The notes beneath the pieces are model-generated. The model saw only the letters and a list, made by a program, of their open reading frames with translations, made no database searches and had not been told where the DNA came from. A stretch of 64,000 nt of DNA from Parageobacillus thermantarcticus. GTDB lineage: Bacteria > Bacillota > Bacilli > Bacillales > Anoxybacillaceae. Below are positions 19,740-28,889 of this stretch, one piece after another. The stretch is from the NCBI RefSeq assembly GCF_900111865.1, contig NZ_FOJS01000001.1, positions 124,001-188,000 of the forward strand. The letters are read 5' to 3'. Each line of letters opens with the position of its first letter. The first letter of the stretch is position 1. The position numbers and the translations under genes are program-made.

Positions 19740-20465
19740 TTACCGTGTATTTGCAGGACGTTCGATCATTTTTCCGTTGATAAAAATCGTTTTTAAATCC
19801 CGTTCGATTTCTTCCATCGGCCGGCCGCGGCGGATATCGTTGTCGATGGTGCGGACGCGGTTGTACATGCTCGGGTTGGTAACAACGCGCACGTGTTTTC
19901 CTTTCGTGTATGGCGCAACCGCTTGTGCAACAAGACGATTCACGCGATCTGCGTGCTTGGCATCAGTCGAAATCGCAACAAGCACATGGTCACGGTAAAC
20001 GAGCGCTCGCGCACCGTTTACTCCTTTCACCGCACCAGCGCGGCGCGAAACCGTCTCCGCCAATCGCCCATCATACCTTCTATAATACGAAGGATTAGCT
20101 TCGCCTTCCATCGAGTTTAAATGGCCATGGTAGTTGCGGTCTCCATCGCCGAAATCGGTATCGAGCGGAAGCACCGGCGCATCGGTATCAAACCGGGTCG
20201 TTCCCGGAGTCCGCATGCGGTCATTGTCAGCAAAAAAATCGGTCGCCGGACCTCGACGGCTTAATATATAGTTGTTGTCGTAATTAGCAGTATTTGTTCC
20301 GTAGCGGCCGTAGCGATACTCATCAGCGAAGCGCTCCGTCGAATCATACCCGATCGGGCGCGTCGTATTGCTGTAACGAGGATCATCATCGTCCGCGCCA
20401 TTGGCGCATGCGGCAAGCCCGCTCATGAAACAAACAGCCCCGATGATTTTTATTGCTCTTTTCAA
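19740..20465 (-). CDS. coxA: Sporulation lipoprotein, YhcN/YlaJ family (CoxA-like)
   Basis: Predicted lipoprotein: a TTG start at 20465 (AAGGGGG eight bases upstream) gives a short positive N-terminus, a hydrophobic segment and the lipobox LAAC (about residues 17-20). After an Asp/Arg/Asn/Tyr-rich low-complexity region, the C-terminal 120 residues (VKGVNGARALVYRDHVLVAI onward) match the YhcN/YlaJ sporulation lipoprotein domain. In B. subtilis the gene between yrbC (yebC) and safA is coxA (yrbB), a spore cortex protein, so position supports the same name. The exact function is unresolved. Confidence 0.85.
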   Translation of the reverse strand: MKRAIKIIGAVCFMSGLAACANGADDDDPRYSNTTRPIGYDSTERFADEYRYGRYGTNTANYDNNYILSRRGPATDFFADNDRMRTPGTTRFDTDAPVLPLDTDFGDGDRNYHGHLNSMEGEANPSYYRRYDGRLAETVSRRAGAVKGVNGARALVYRDHVLVAISTDAKHADRVNRLVAQAVAPYTKGKHVRVVTNPSMYNRVRTIDNDIRRGRPMEEIERDLKTIFINGKMIERPANTR

Positions 20466-20496
20466 CGAAAAAACCCCCTTGTCCTCCTTCAAGCGA

Positions 20497-20517
20497 GGCC
20501 AAAAAATGTTTTTGGCC
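20497..20517. repeat. 21-bp inverted repeat in the coxA leader
   Basis: GGCCAAAAA and TTTTTGGCC arms form a 9-bp perfect stem around a three-base loop, placed just upstream of the coxA ribosome-binding site. It has no trailing T run on either strand, so it is not a classical terminator. It could be a transcript-stabilising hairpin or an operator. Confidence 0.6.
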
Positions 20518-20573
20518 CTATGATTAGCTTGGCGAAGGAAAGGAGATTTTATCGCTGTTAGTTAACGGTAGAA

Positions 20574-21314
20574 TTAGAATTTTGGCGGCGCGATCGCCAA
20601 TTGCCGTTTATGGCGTGAACGCTCATGCAACCGTTCAATAATTTGCCGGTCTTTTTCCGGAATTTCCTCACCTTTTAAATATTTATCGATCATTTCGTAT
20701 GTTGTTCCCATTTCGCTTTCATCTGTTTGTCCTTCCCATAATCCCGCGCTTGGCGCTTTTGCAATGATTTCGTCTGGAACGCCAAGAATACGCGCCATCT
20801 CGCGCACTTCTCCTTTCGTAAAATGAACGAGCGGCACTAAATCAACTCCGCCGTCCCCGTATTTAGTAAAGTACCCTGTATACCATTCCGCGGCATTATC
20901 CGTGCCAACCACCATATAGCCGTAATTGTTGGCAACCGCATATAATGTCGTCATGCGAAGGCGCGCTCTTGTGTTCGCATCGCCTAAACGTGCCGCTGCT
21001 TCGTTCCACTCCCCTTTTTCTTTCAGCTGTTTTTCCACTTCTCCAAACAACGTATGATGCGTTTCCGTTAAATCAATGATCAAGTGCTTAATGCCGCAGC
21101 TTTCCACCACTTTTAATGCGTCTTCCATATCTTTCGGATTGCTTTTACACGGCATAATCAATCCAAGAGAGTTGTCCGGAAACGCGCGTTTAATTAAATG
21201 CGCGACGACCGCTGAGTCGATGCCGCCGCTAATGCCGACAACCGCCCCGTTCAATCCGGCGTTTGCCACTTGCTCACGCAGCCATTGAATCAGTTTTTCA
21301 ATTTTTTCCCTCAT
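20574..21314 (-). CDS. nadE: NH3-dependent NAD+ synthetase
   Basis: Final enzyme of NAD synthesis: amidates nicotinate adenine dinucleotide with ammonia and ATP. The 246-residue product lacks a glutaminase domain, so it is the ammonia-dependent type. The PP-loop ATP pyrophosphatase motif VGISGGIDSAVVAHL is at about 26-40, and GTDNAAEWYTGYFTKYGDGG (about 137-156) is the family signature. AAAGGAAG precedes the ATG. It sits downstream of a CotS-like gene and safA, near nadA/nadC, so NAD synthesis genes are clustered here. Confidence 0.95.
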   Translation of the reverse strand: MREKIEKLIQWLREQVANAGLNGAVVGISGGIDSAVVAHLIKRAFPDNSLGLIMPCKSNPKDMEDALKVVESCGIKHLIIDLTETHHTLFGEVEKQLKEKGEWNEAAARLGDANTRARLRMTTLYAVANNYGYMVVGTDNAAEWYTGYFTKYGDGGVDLVPLVHFTKGEVREMARILGVPDEIIAKAPSAGLWEGQTDESEMGTTYEMIDKYLKGEEIPEKDRQIIERLHERSRHKRQLAIAPPKF

Positions 21315-21352
21315 CTTTTTTCAGCTTCCTTTCACGAAAAAATTCTCTATAT

Positions 21353-22303
21353 TCATTTTATCATATCGATAATTTTGCGGACAAACTGATTACGTTCTTT
21401 GCGCGCAATAAAAAGGCGTTTGTTGCGCTGTAGCGCAAAGCGCCATTCCCGCATAATATCAGCAGGAAATAAAAGGGCATGCAAAAACCACGGCTTTGCA
21501 AGCCAACACAAAAAGCGCGAAAATTGATATAATTTTGCCAAAGACCATTGCAAATAAGGCAAAATACGGCTGGCGTACTGCAAATAATCGATGCCCGGCG
21601 AGGCGACGGCAACCGTGTCATAATCGATTAAATAAATCATTCCCGCTTTTGTCCGCAAAAAATTATGGGAGGCGACATCGCCGTGAATAATCGCAACAGG
21701 CTCCGCCGCTAAAGGCGGCGCATAGCTTGCGAAAGTGGAGAGGCAATATTCCGCATGTTGAATCGTCCAAGCGATATCTTCTTTATCCATGATTCGTTCC
21801 AGCAACGATAAATGGGAATAAAACTCGTTATAGCGGCGCTGCCACTTACTATATAGACAGTAATGCGGAATAATTGTTGGAAACGCCGGAATTTTTGCGA
21901 GCATCGCCGTGATGAAATGGTACGTTTGCAACAATTCGAGCCCATCGGCGATATCTTGCCGGCGGGCAAATGACAATCTTTCTGCATCAGAAATATATGT
22001 TTGCATGATCCAAAAAGCGTCTTTCACAAAAAATACCCCATTTTGTCCTATAGTAGTATATACCGCGGGAACATGGGCAAACCCCGCCTGTCTCAGCGAC
22101 TGCATAAACACTGCTTGTCTCATCGCTTCCAAAAAAGTTCGATACCGTTTTGCAACCCAACACCCTTCATATGCGGTGACGACCCATACATTTTGTTTGA
22201 CCATTTTGATGCTTTTCACGCGCAAACCGTATTTGTTTCGCAGAAGAAAAAAGAGACGACCAATTCCATCGTCTCTTTTTCGTCTATTGTTCATCTCGAT
22301 CAT
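21353..22303 (-). CDS. CotS-like spore coat kinase-fold protein
   Basis: Phosphotransferase/choline kinase-like protein of the spore-coat CotS/YsxE/YutH type. The catalytic loop is IIHGDVASHNFL (about 215-226) with the metal-binding LIDYDTVAVA that follows, so the kinase fold looks intact; the substrate is unknown. I place the start at ATG 22303, inside the end of safA, where GGAGAG lies just upstream; GTG 22306 or ATG 22294 are alternatives. The 316 residues are of usual length. Overlap with safA suggests co-expression during sporulation. Confidence 0.85.
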   Translation of the reverse strand: MIEMNNRRKRDDGIGRLFFLLRNKYGLRVKSIKMVKQNVWVVTAYEGCWVAKRYRTFLEAMRQAVFMQSLRQAGFAHVPAVYTTIGQNGVFFVKDAFWIMQTYISDAERLSFARRQDIADGLELLQTYHFITAMLAKIPAFPTIIPHYCLYSKWQRRYNEFYSHLSLLERIMDKEDIAWTIQHAEYCLSTFASYAPPLAAEPVAIIHGDVASHNFLRTKAGMIYLIDYDTVAVASPGIDYLQYASRILPYLQWSLAKLYQFSRFLCWLAKPWFLHALLFPADIMREWRFALQRNKRLFIARKERNQFVRKIIDMIK

Positions 22304-23705
22304 CACTCTCCGCATCTTGCGGTTCTGTAAACGGCCGTTCTTCCCCGCGAAGGAACGCTGGTGTAGGCGAAGCTTGTGGGAATGGGTATGCCGGTCCTGC
22401 AACAGATGGTTGTACTTGATATGGATATGAAGCGAATGAAGGCGGCATGTACGGATAAAACATTGGATTCCATCCATGCCCTTGCATTACTGGCGTTATC
22501 GGTGCGCATGGTGTCATCGGATAAGGAACAAGTGCAGGTGAAGGAAATGGTGAGTATCCAGTTGGCGCAATATTGGCTGCTGTTGGCGGTGCGACATTTT
22601 CTGCATGATGATCCGGCATTGGTGGCGCTTCTCCTGATTCGCTGCTGCTTTCTTCAATGCCAGGAAACGCGTGGGAACTGCTTTCCGCCATTTGATCGGT
22701 GAATGGCTGCGGATATGTTGGATAACTACTTGGCGCTGCCGGCATGAACGGAAAATAAAATCCCGCTCCCGGCAAAACCGGAGTGACTGGAACGCATGGA
22801 TATTGCGATAGCGGCGCAATTAGTGGCACTCCTGTTAAATATGGTTGCGGCATGATCGGTGCATACGGAATTTTTGGTAGCACTGGCGGTGTATCGTTAT
22901 CCACTTCTGTCTCTTCTTTTTCTATCGCTTCCGCAGGGCTTTCTATTTCTGCTTCTGGTTTCATCATCCCCGGTAAAATATTTTCTGGCTTCGGCGGAAT
23001 CGGCGGAACGTTTGAAAGTGCATTGGAAAAGTTAATATTTACGTTTGGAGCAACTGGCGGAATCGTATGTGATAGCGGCGGTATATTTAACTGTTTTTTT
23101 GATTCTTTTTCCGCTTCCTTCTTTTTTTCCGAAGCTGGCGCGATGTTCGATATTTTATGCGGCTCATTCACGAACTGTTTTGCCGGCTCATTGACTGGTG
23201 GATGCGGCGCTTCGTTCACCGCCGGTTTTGGAGGTTCATTCATTGGCAACTTCGGCGCTTCATTTATTGATGGTTTTGGCGTTTCTTTTTCGATTGGTTT
23301 TGGCTGTTCATTGACTAACGGCTTTGGTGCTTCGTTCACTGGCGGTTCTGGCGCTTCATTCATTGATGGTTTTTGGGATTCGTTGATTTTTTCTTTTTCC
23401 GGAGATGGAACGTTTGGGGAAAGTTCTGCTTCAATATCCACAGATACAAACGGTTTTATGTTAGCATACGGATGTTCCACATTTTCTATCTTTTGTTTTG
23501 GAACCATATTTATTTTCGCTTCTTTTTTGGGCATCTCTTTTTTTACCGGAACACCGGCAGTCGGTACTTTAATTTTCATTCCCGGCATAATCATATCTGG
23601 ATTGCTTAAATGACCGTTCATTTTTTTTAATTGTTCAAAGTCGACACCGTACTTTTGCGCAATTTTCCAAAGCGTGTCGCCTTTTTGGACAATATGGATT
23701 TTCAC
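22284..23705 (-). CDS. safA: Spore coat morphogenetic protein SafA (LysM)
   Basis: SafA directs assembly of the inner spore coat and interacts with SpoVID. The N-terminal LysM domain (MKIHIVQKGDTLWKIAQKYG through MIMPGMKIKVP, residues 1-48) binds cortex peptidoglycan. Residues about 105-180 are an octad-like repeat of P-x-x-N-E-A-P-K units, and the C-terminal half is rich in Pro, Tyr and Ala, as is typical of SafA. The 473-residue length is above the B. subtilis protein because of the repeats. A terminator separates it from nadA upstream, so it has its own, probably mother-cell, promoter. Confidence 0.92.
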   Translation of the reverse strand: MKIHIVQKGDTLWKIAQKYGVDFEQLKKMNGHLSNPDMIMPGMKIKVPTAGVPVKKEMPKKEAKINMVPKQKIENVEHPYANIKPFVSVDIEAELSPNVPSPEKEKINESQKPSMNEAPEPPVNEAPKPLVNEQPKPIEKETPKPSINEAPKLPMNEPPKPAVNEAPHPPVNEPAKQFVNEPHKISNIAPASEKKKEAEKESKKQLNIPPLSHTIPPVAPNVNINFSNALSNVPPIPPKPENILPGMMKPEAEIESPAEAIEKEETEVDNDTPPVLPKIPYAPIMPQPYLTGVPLIAPLSQYPCVPVTPVLPGAGFYFPFMPAAPSSYPTYPQPFTDQMAESSSHAFPGIEESSSESGEAPPMPDHHAENVAPPTAANIAPTGYSPFPSPALVPYPMTPCAPITPVMQGHGWNPMFYPYMPPSFASYPYQVQPSVAGPAYPFPQASPTPAFLRGEERPFTEPQDAESDDRDEQ

Positions 23706-23811
23706 TCCGTCCCCCTCCTAAACCAAAACTGTTCGCATTGTATCTCAGCTTTCGCTTGTTGTCACCATCATCCTTCAACACAATGTATGATAAAAACCGT
23801 TGTTTTATGAT

Positions 23812-23860
23812 AAAAAAATCATCCTGTCCGGCGGAATATCGCCGTCTGACAGGATGATTA
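23812..23860 (-). terminator. Rho-independent terminator after nadA
   Basis: On the - strand AATCATCCTGTC and GACAGGATGATT are long perfect arms around an inner CGGCG/CGCCG hairpin, followed by a T7 run. It ends the nadC-nadA transcript. Confidence 0.9.
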
Positions 23861-23874
23861 AGTTCGCTTTTTCT

Positions 23875-24972
23875 TTACGCCAGCATCCGGGCAAGCGCCT
23901 GCGAGGCATCTTGAGCAATCAGCGACGGAACGATAATTTGGTTAACGATTACGCCTCTTTCAAGCGATTCGAGCGCCCACAACAAATGCGGCAAATCGAT
24001 GCGGTTCATCGTGAGACATGGGCACATATACGGGTTTAACGAAACGATTTCTTTATCAGGATGTTCGCGAATAATCCGGTTGACTAAATTCATTTCCGTG
24101 CCAATTGCCCATTTGCTTCCGGAAGGAGCGTTTCGGATCGTTTCAATAATGTATTTCGTGGAGCCGACATAATCGGCTTGCTGCACAACATCCCAGCTGC
24201 ATTCCGGATGAACGATAATATTCATGTCCGGCTTTGCCTGCCGGATGCGCTCAATATGACGGGCGGTAAAATTTTCATGAACGGAGCAATGCCCTTTCCA
24301 AAGAATCACTTTTACTTTCTTTATATCGCCTTTATATTCTAAACGATCTGTATGCGGATCCCATACTGCCATTTCATCAAGAGCGACTCCAAGTTGGTAT
24401 GCTGTATTTCTCCCTAAGTGTTGATCCGGCAAAAAGAAAATTCGCTCTTTTTGCTTAAGTGCCCACGCCATCATCTTTTTCGCGTTCGAGGAAGTAACGG
24501 TAGCACCGCCACAGCGCCCAACGAACGCTTTAATCGCTGCCGTCGAATTTACATACGTTAACGGCAAAATTGTGTCACCAAATAGCTCTTGTAATATCGG
24601 CCACGCTCGTTCCACTTGGGCAATGTCCGCCATATCAGCCATCGAGCACCCGGCCCGCATATCCGGCAAAATGACTTTTTGATGGTCACTCGTTAAAATG
24701 TCTGCCGTTTCTGCCATAAAATGCACTCCACAAAACACGATGTACTCTGCTTCGCTGTTTTGCGCCGCCATTTGCGCAAGCTGTAGCGAATCTCCCGTCG
24801 CATCGGCAAACTGAATCACTTCGTCTTTTTGATAATGATGCCCTGGGATGAACAACCTTTTTCCAAATCGTTCTTTTATTGCTCGAACGCGTGCTTCCAT
24901 CTCTTTTATGCTCATCGTTTTATAACTTTCCGGCATATGATCAAGCCGCTTCATTGCTTCTAGCACGTTCAT
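23875..24972 (-). CDS. nadA: Quinolinate synthase
   Basis: Oxygen-sensitive [4Fe-4S] enzyme that condenses iminoaspartate with dihydroxyacetone phosphate to quinolinate. The 365 residues match the Bacillus-type long form. Visible landmarks are [21 protein letters not shown] near residue 45, [13 protein letters not shown] and the C-terminal [23 protein letters not shown] with cluster-type cysteines. It follows nadC by 13 bases. Its substrate should come from NadB, which is broken here, so supply of iminoaspartate is an open question. Confidence 0.96.
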   Translation of the reverse strand: MNVLEAMKRLDHMPESYKTMSIKEMEARVRAIKERFGKRLFIPGHHYQKDEVIQFADATGDSLQLAQMAAQNSEAEYIVFCGVHFMAETADILTSDHQKVILPDMRAGCSMADMADIAQVERAWPILQELFGDTILPLTYVNSTAAIKAFVGRCGGATVTSSNAKKMMAWALKQKERIFFLPDQHLGRNTAYQLGVALDEMAVWDPHTDRLEYKGDIKKVKVILWKGHCSVHENFTARHIERIRQAKPDMNIIVHPECSWDVVQQADYVGSTKYIIETIRNAPSGSKWAIGTEMNLVNRIIREHPDKEIVSLNPYMCPCLTMNRIDLPHLLWALESLERGVIVNQIIVPSLIAQDASQALARMLA

Positions 24973-24985
24973 TATTTTCTCCCCC

Positions 24986-25825
24986 CTATTTCCATCCTTG
25001 CAAATGAAAACTAATATCTAACGATTTAGCAGAATGTGTCAACATCCCGATAGAAATATAATCTACGCCAGTTGCCCCGTACGCAGCGAGGTTTTCAAGC
25101 GTAATTCCGCCCGACGCCTCGGTAATAATCGGCTTCGGCACTAGCGAGACAAACTCGCGCACTTCCTCTGGAGTGCGGTTATCAAACATAATGACATCAA
25201 CTCCCGCCTCTACCGCTTCTAACACTTGTTCTTTCGTTTCCGTTTCCACTTCGATTTTGACCATATGACCGAGTTTCGCGCGCACCGCCTGCACCGCTTT
25301 CGTAATCGAACCGCAAAAAGCGATATGGTTATCTTTAATCATGACGCCATCATATAAGCCAAAACGGTGATTATAGCCGCCACCGCACGTAACGGCGTAT
25401 TTTTCTAACATCCGCAAACCCGGTGTTGTTTTTCTCGTGTCGCAAATGCGCGTATGGCTGCTGTTTAGCGCCATTACCGCTTGATATGTTAATGTAGCGA
25501 TGCCGCTCATTCGCTGCAGCAAATTTAAAATAACGCGCTCACCTGCCAATAACGGAGCGACCGGGCCAGAGGCAACGGCAATCGTCTCTCCTTTTTTCAC
25601 CTGTTCGCCATCCCGTTTATAAAACGTTACATCGATAGCTGGATGCAATAGACGATATCCTGTCGCAATAATATCTATACCCGCCAACACCCCATCTTCC
25701 TTTGCGGTAAACGTTCCTGTCGCCCATTCATTGTCTGGAAAAATCGTTTCACTCGTAATATCCTGTTCGCCAATATCTTCAATGAAAAATTGCTGCAATA
25801 GCTGTTGTAATTTGAGTTGGTTCAT
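24986..25825 (-). CDS. nadC: Nicotinate-nucleotide pyrophosphorylase (carboxylating)
   Basis: Converts quinolinate plus PRPP to nicotinate mononucleotide. The 279 residues are standard. [42 protein letters not shown] is the family core (arginine/lysine substrate site), and EVETETKEQ and [10 protein letters not shown] follow. ATG 25825 gives the family start [19 protein letters not shown]; an ATG 15 bases earlier is possible. The last bases of the degraded nadB overlap this start as GAATGA, a relic of normal nadB-nadC coupling. Confidence 0.95.
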   Translation of the reverse strand: MNQLKLQQLLQQFFIEDIGEQDITSETIFPDNEWATGTFTAKEDGVLAGIDIIATGYRLLHPAIDVTFYKRDGEQVKKGETIAVASGPVAPLLAGERVILNLLQRMSGIATLTYQAVMALNSSHTRICDTRKTTPGLRMLEKYAVTCGGGYNHRFGLYDGVMIKDNHIAFCGSITKAVQAVRAKLGHMVKIEVETETKEQVLEAVEAGVDVIMFDNRTPEEVREFVSLVPKPIITEASGGITLENLAAYGATGVDYISIGMLTHSAKSLDISFHLQGWK

Positions 25826-26147
25826 TCTCCTTTCCCCCATTCTTCCATCGTCGATGCTCCGCTACGCTATTACATAATAATCCTGTTTTCATCAATTCGC
25901 GAACGAGCAGTTCAACCGCCTTTTCCTCATTATGTTGACATCCAGCAGCCATCGTGTCATCAAAATGACAACGCCAATCATCCTCCCTTGAAATGGACGC
26001 AGCGACACCGCCTTGTGCCAGCCATGAATTACTGTCTTCTTTTTTTGCTTTTGTGAAAATCATCACATTTTTATGTTCATGCAAATAATAGGCAGTGGTT
26101 AAAGCTGCGACACCGCTTCCGGCAATAATCACTTCAGTTTCTAACAT
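25779..26147 (-). pseudogene. nadB: L-aspartate oxidase, N-terminal remnant
   Basis: NadB oxidises aspartate to iminoaspartate using FAD. The first about 95 codons are intact and recognisable: the FAD-binding VIIAGSGVAALTTAYYL, then DSNSWLAQGGVAASISREDD and CQHNEEKAVELLVRE. After that the reading frame runs into unrelated residues and into nadC, ending after 122 codons against about 510-540 for the family. Only about 60 bases separate the break from nadC, so around 400 codons are missing; this is a large internal deletion rather than a simple frameshift. A GAATGA overlap at the nadC start looks like the surviving nadB end. Confidence 0.9.
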
Positions 26148-26170
26148 AAAAAGCGCCTCCTAATTAATGC

Positions 26171-26205
26171 TGTCTTGACACTTATATTGACATATATTTA
26201 AACTA
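26171..26205. promoter_or_regulatory. Candidate NiaR operator/promoter region between nadB and nifS
   Basis: The palindrome TGTCTTGACA (26171-26180) is followed by a second TTGACA (26184-26189... within ATATTGACATAT). The region is the only intergenic space between the divergent nadB-nadC-nadA and nifS-niaR units, which in B. subtilis are controlled by NadR/NiaR with nicotinate as co-repressor. TTGACA also fits a -35 box. The site assignment is inference from position and symmetry. Confidence 0.5.
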
Positions 26206-26252
26206 ATGACAAGAGTTTTATACACATTTTATGAACAAAAGGAATGATTTTG

Positions 26253-27392
26253 ATGATTTATCTAGATTATGCCGCTACAACACCGATGAGCAAAGAAGCG
26301 ATCAATACCTATGTAGAAGCAGCAGCTGCCTACTTTGGAAATGCAAGCAGTTTGCACGATATTGGAAGCAATGCCGAACGGCTTTTAACGATTTGTCGAA
26401 AAGAACTTGCCGCGCTTATTGGCGGCGAGGAACGGGGGGTTTATTTTACAAGCGGGGGAACAGAGTCGAATATTCTCGCTATCCGTTCGCTCGTTGAAGC
26501 ACGCCGCCACCGCGGCAACCATCTTATCACAACCGAAATAGAACACGCTTCTCTTTATCATTTATTTCAACAATTAGAAACGGAAGGATTTGATGTTACT
26601 TATTTGCCGGTTGACCGCTTTGGACAAATTGATGTCGACGACTTGGAGAGGGCAATTACGCCGAAAACGATTCTTGCCTCTATTCAACACGCTAATTCCG
26701 AAATCGGAACAATACAGCCAATTGCGGAAATTGGGAGACGATTGCGGCGCCGTGGTGTCATCTTTCATAGCGATTGTGTGCAAACTTTTGGTAAAATACG
26801 AATAGATGTGAAGGAGATGTCCGTTGACAGCCTTTCGATTTCCGCCCATAAAATTTACGGACCAAAAGGAGTGGGCGCAGTATATATCGATCCGCGCATC
26901 AAATGGCAACCTTGTTTTCCAAACGCTACCCATGAATATGGGTTTCGCCCCGGAACTGTCAATGTTCCTGGAATCGCTTCTTTCATTACGGCTGCACAGC
27001 ACATTTGCGATAATATCGATTCCGAATATAAACGACTCGAACAACTGCGTCGTTGCTTGCTGGCGCTTATTCGTGAAAAGAGCTTGCCCGTTACGGTAGA
27101 AGGACATCCTGACGCGCGCCTGCCGCACATTGTCGGCCTTTCCGTTCATGGAATCGAAGGACAATATGTCATGTTGGAATGCAACCGCGACAACATCGCC
27201 ATTTCTACTGGAAGTGCATGCCAAATTGGAAAACAGGACCCTTCACGGACGATGTTGGCAGTTGGAAAATCCATAGAAGAAGCAAAACAGTTGATACGTG
27301 TTTCATTTGGAAAATGGACGACGGAAAAAGACATTTGCCATTTCGTATCTTCCCTTGAACGAATCTGTCAGCAAAGAAAGGAGCTTGAATGA
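26253..27392 (+). CDS. nifS: Cysteine desulfurase, NifS/NadF type
   Basis: PLP enzyme releasing sulfur from cysteine; the B. subtilis relative at this position helps build the iron-sulfur cluster of NadA. The 379 residues show the PLP lysine region SAHKIYGPKGVGAVYID (about 195-211) and the catalytic cysteine in ISTGSACQIGK. ATG 26253 is preferred to ATG 26244 because AAAAGGA then lies nine to ten bases upstream. Kept intact next to a broken nadB, which fits continued need for NadA maturation or another use. Confidence 0.93.
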   Translation: MIYLDYAATTPMSKEAINTYVEAAAAYFGNASSLHDIGSNAERLLTICRKELAALIGGEERGVYFTSGGTESNILAIRSLVEARRHRGNHLITTEIEHASLYHLFQQLETEGFDVTYLPVDRFGQIDVDDLERAITPKTILASIQHANSEIGTIQPIAEIGRRLRRRGVIFHSDCVQTFGKIRIDVKEMSVDSLSISAHKIYGPKGVGAVYIDPRIKWQPCFPNATHEYGFRPGTVNVPGIASFITAAQHICDNIDSEYKRLEQLRRCLLALIREKSLPVTVEGHPDARLPHIVGLSVHGIEGQYVMLECNRDNIAISTGSACQIGKQDPSRTMLAVGKSIEEAKQLIRVSFGKWTTEKDICHFVSSLERICQQRKELE

Positions 27393-27393
27393 G

Positions 27394-27933
27394 TTGAAAG
27401 AAGAAAAAAAAATTCTCGGGGAACAACGGCGCCAGCTCATTTTGCAGTGGCTAAAAGAAAGCGACCGGCCGATCACCGGCGCCGAACTCGCGGCAAAAAC
27501 GAACGTCAGCCGCCAAGTGGTCGTGCAGGATATTTCTCTCTTAAAAGCGCGCAATGAACCGATTATTGCCACAAGCCAAGGCTATTTATACTTGCCGCCA
27601 AACGTTCCGGCGCAAACGTATGCGCGCACGATCGCGTGCTTCCATACTCCTGAACAAACGAAAGAAGAATTATATATTCTCGTCGACCACGGCGTCACCG
27701 TCAAAGATGTCAAAATCGAACATCCCGTATACGGAGACTTAACTGCTTCCGTGATGGTAAGCAACCGGCTGGAAGTCGATCAATTTATTCAAAAAATTGA
27801 AGAAACGAAGGCGTCATACTTGCTGCAGCTGACGGACGGCACACACCTTCATACGATTGAAGCGGATTCCGTCGCTAAGCTCGATGCCGCCTGTCATGCC
27901 CTGAAAAAAGCGGGGTTTCTTATTGAATCATAG
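27394..27933 (+). CDS. niaR: NAD biosynthesis repressor NiaR (NadR/YrxA)
   Basis: Nicotinate-responsive repressor of NAD synthesis genes. The N-terminal winged helix (RRQLILQWLKESDRPITGAELAAKTNVSRQVVVQDISLLKA) is followed by a 3H ligand-binding domain with spaced histidines (LVDHGVTVKDVKIEHPVYG, GTHLHTIEAD). A TTG start at 27394, ten bases after AAAGGAG, gives 179 residues, almost exactly the B. subtilis length; it begins one base after the nifS stop codon. The two genes form one operon. Confidence 0.93.
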   Translation: MKEEKKILGEQRRQLILQWLKESDRPITGAELAAKTNVSRQVVVQDISLLKARNEPIIATSQGYLYLPPNVPAQTYARTIACFHTPEQTKEELYILVDHGVTVKDVKIEHPVYGDLTASVMVSNRLEVDQFIQKIEETKASYLLQLTDGTHLHTIEADSVAKLDAACHALKKAGFLIES

Positions 27934-27962
27934 CCACAAAGCCATTGCCATCCATAAAGAAT

Positions 27963-28002
27963 AAAACCATCCCTGACGTTACAGGCCAGGGATGGTTCAT
28001 TT
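27963..28002. terminator. Terminator between convergent niaR and pheA
   Basis: AACCATCCCTG and CAGGGATGGTT (27965-27997) form an 11-bp stem, followed on the + strand by CATTTTTAC and on the - strand by TTATTC. It can serve niaR and, less strongly, pheA. Confidence 0.8.
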
Positions 28003-28020
28003 TTACAAAATACCCCATAT

Positions 28021-28869
28021 TCAAATAATATAATACGGATAACTTCCTAACACTTGGACGGTGCAATCAAGCGCTTCAAGTTCCGCGATTGCGCCTGGAA
28101 TTAACACATCATCCATTTTTTGATCGATGTCAATAATGAAAAAATAGTTGCCAAGCCCCGTTTTCGCAGGGCGGGATTCAATTTTCGTTAAGTTTAATTT
28201 GCGCCAGGCAAACGCGGAAAGCACTTGGTGAAGGGCGCCAGGCTGATCTTTTGGGAGCATCACCATCAGCGTCGTTTTATCGCCAGCATAAAGCGGTGAG
28301 TCGATTTTCAGCGGTTCGTTTTCCTTGCGGACGATAATAAAACGCGTATGGTTGTAATCATAGTCATGAATGTTTTCTTGTACGATCGTCAGCCCGTATT
28401 CTTCAGCTGCCAGCCGGTTGGCAATCGCCGCGATTGGAAGATGCGGATGTTCGCTGACGAATTTCGCCGCCGCACTCGTCGATGTCATATATACGTGCTT
28501 CGCTTTTTTCAAATGAGCATGCAAAAATTTGTGACATTGTGCAATCGCATGCGAGTGGGAATAAATTTCTTTCACTTCCGTCCAATGATGCGCATGGTAT
28601 GGATGCACCATTAAATGTTGTTGAATCGGGGCGATAATTTCCCCGACAATCGGAAGCGATTGTTCATGAATTAAATAATCAAGCGTTAAATTCACCGATC
28701 CTTCCAGCGCGTTTTCCAGCGGCACCACCCCGGCGTCGATCTCTTCATTGCTTACCGCATCAATACATTCCGGAATGGTACGATACGGGATTTTTTCAAC
28801 GTAAGGAAACATTGTGGTTACCGCTAGATCGGTAAACGTCGCTTTCGGTCCTAAATAGCCAATTTTCAT
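28021..28869 (-). CDS. pheA: Prephenate dehydratase
   Basis: Converts prephenate to phenylpyruvate for phenylalanine synthesis. The 282 residues contain the periplasmic-binding-like catalytic domain (MKIGYLGPKATFTDLAV; VPLENALEGSVNLTLDYLI; the TRFIIV segment near 178-183 containing the catalytic Thr) and a C-terminal ACT domain with the phenylalanine-sensing ESRPAKTGLGNYFFIIDID region. Feedback inhibition by phenylalanine is expected. It starts 20 bases after pheB. Confidence 0.96.
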   Translation of the reverse strand: MKIGYLGPKATFTDLAVTTMFPYVEKIPYRTIPECIDAVSNEEIDAGVVPLENALEGSVNLTLDYLIHEQSLPIVGEIIAPIQQHLMVHPYHAHHWTEVKEIYSHSHAIAQCHKFLHAHLKKAKHVYMTSTSAAAKFVSEHPHLPIAAIANRLAAEEYGLTIVQENIHDYDYNHTRFIIVRKENEPLKIDSPLYAGDKTTLMVMLPKDQPGALHQVLSAFAWRKLNLTKIESRPAKTGLGNYFFIIDIDQKMDDVLIPGAIAELEALDCTVQVLGSYPYYII

Positions 28870-28889
28870 TCTGCTGCCTCTCCCTTACT

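Noticed and set aside
23100-23400. Direct repeats suggesting a CRISPR array
   Set aside because: The repeats are in-frame protein-coding units of safA, imperfect and without spacer structure.
22783-23613. 276-codon open frame on the + strand opposite safA
   Set aside because: It is a Gly/Ser/Phe-rich mirror of the safA repeat and Pro-rich codons, has no ribosome-binding site, and safA has a recognisable LysM domain.
25779-26147. nadB disrupted by an insertion sequence or a simple frameshift
   Set aside because: No transposase, inverted repeat or target duplication is visible, and there is too little DNA before nadC for the missing codons to be present in another frame.
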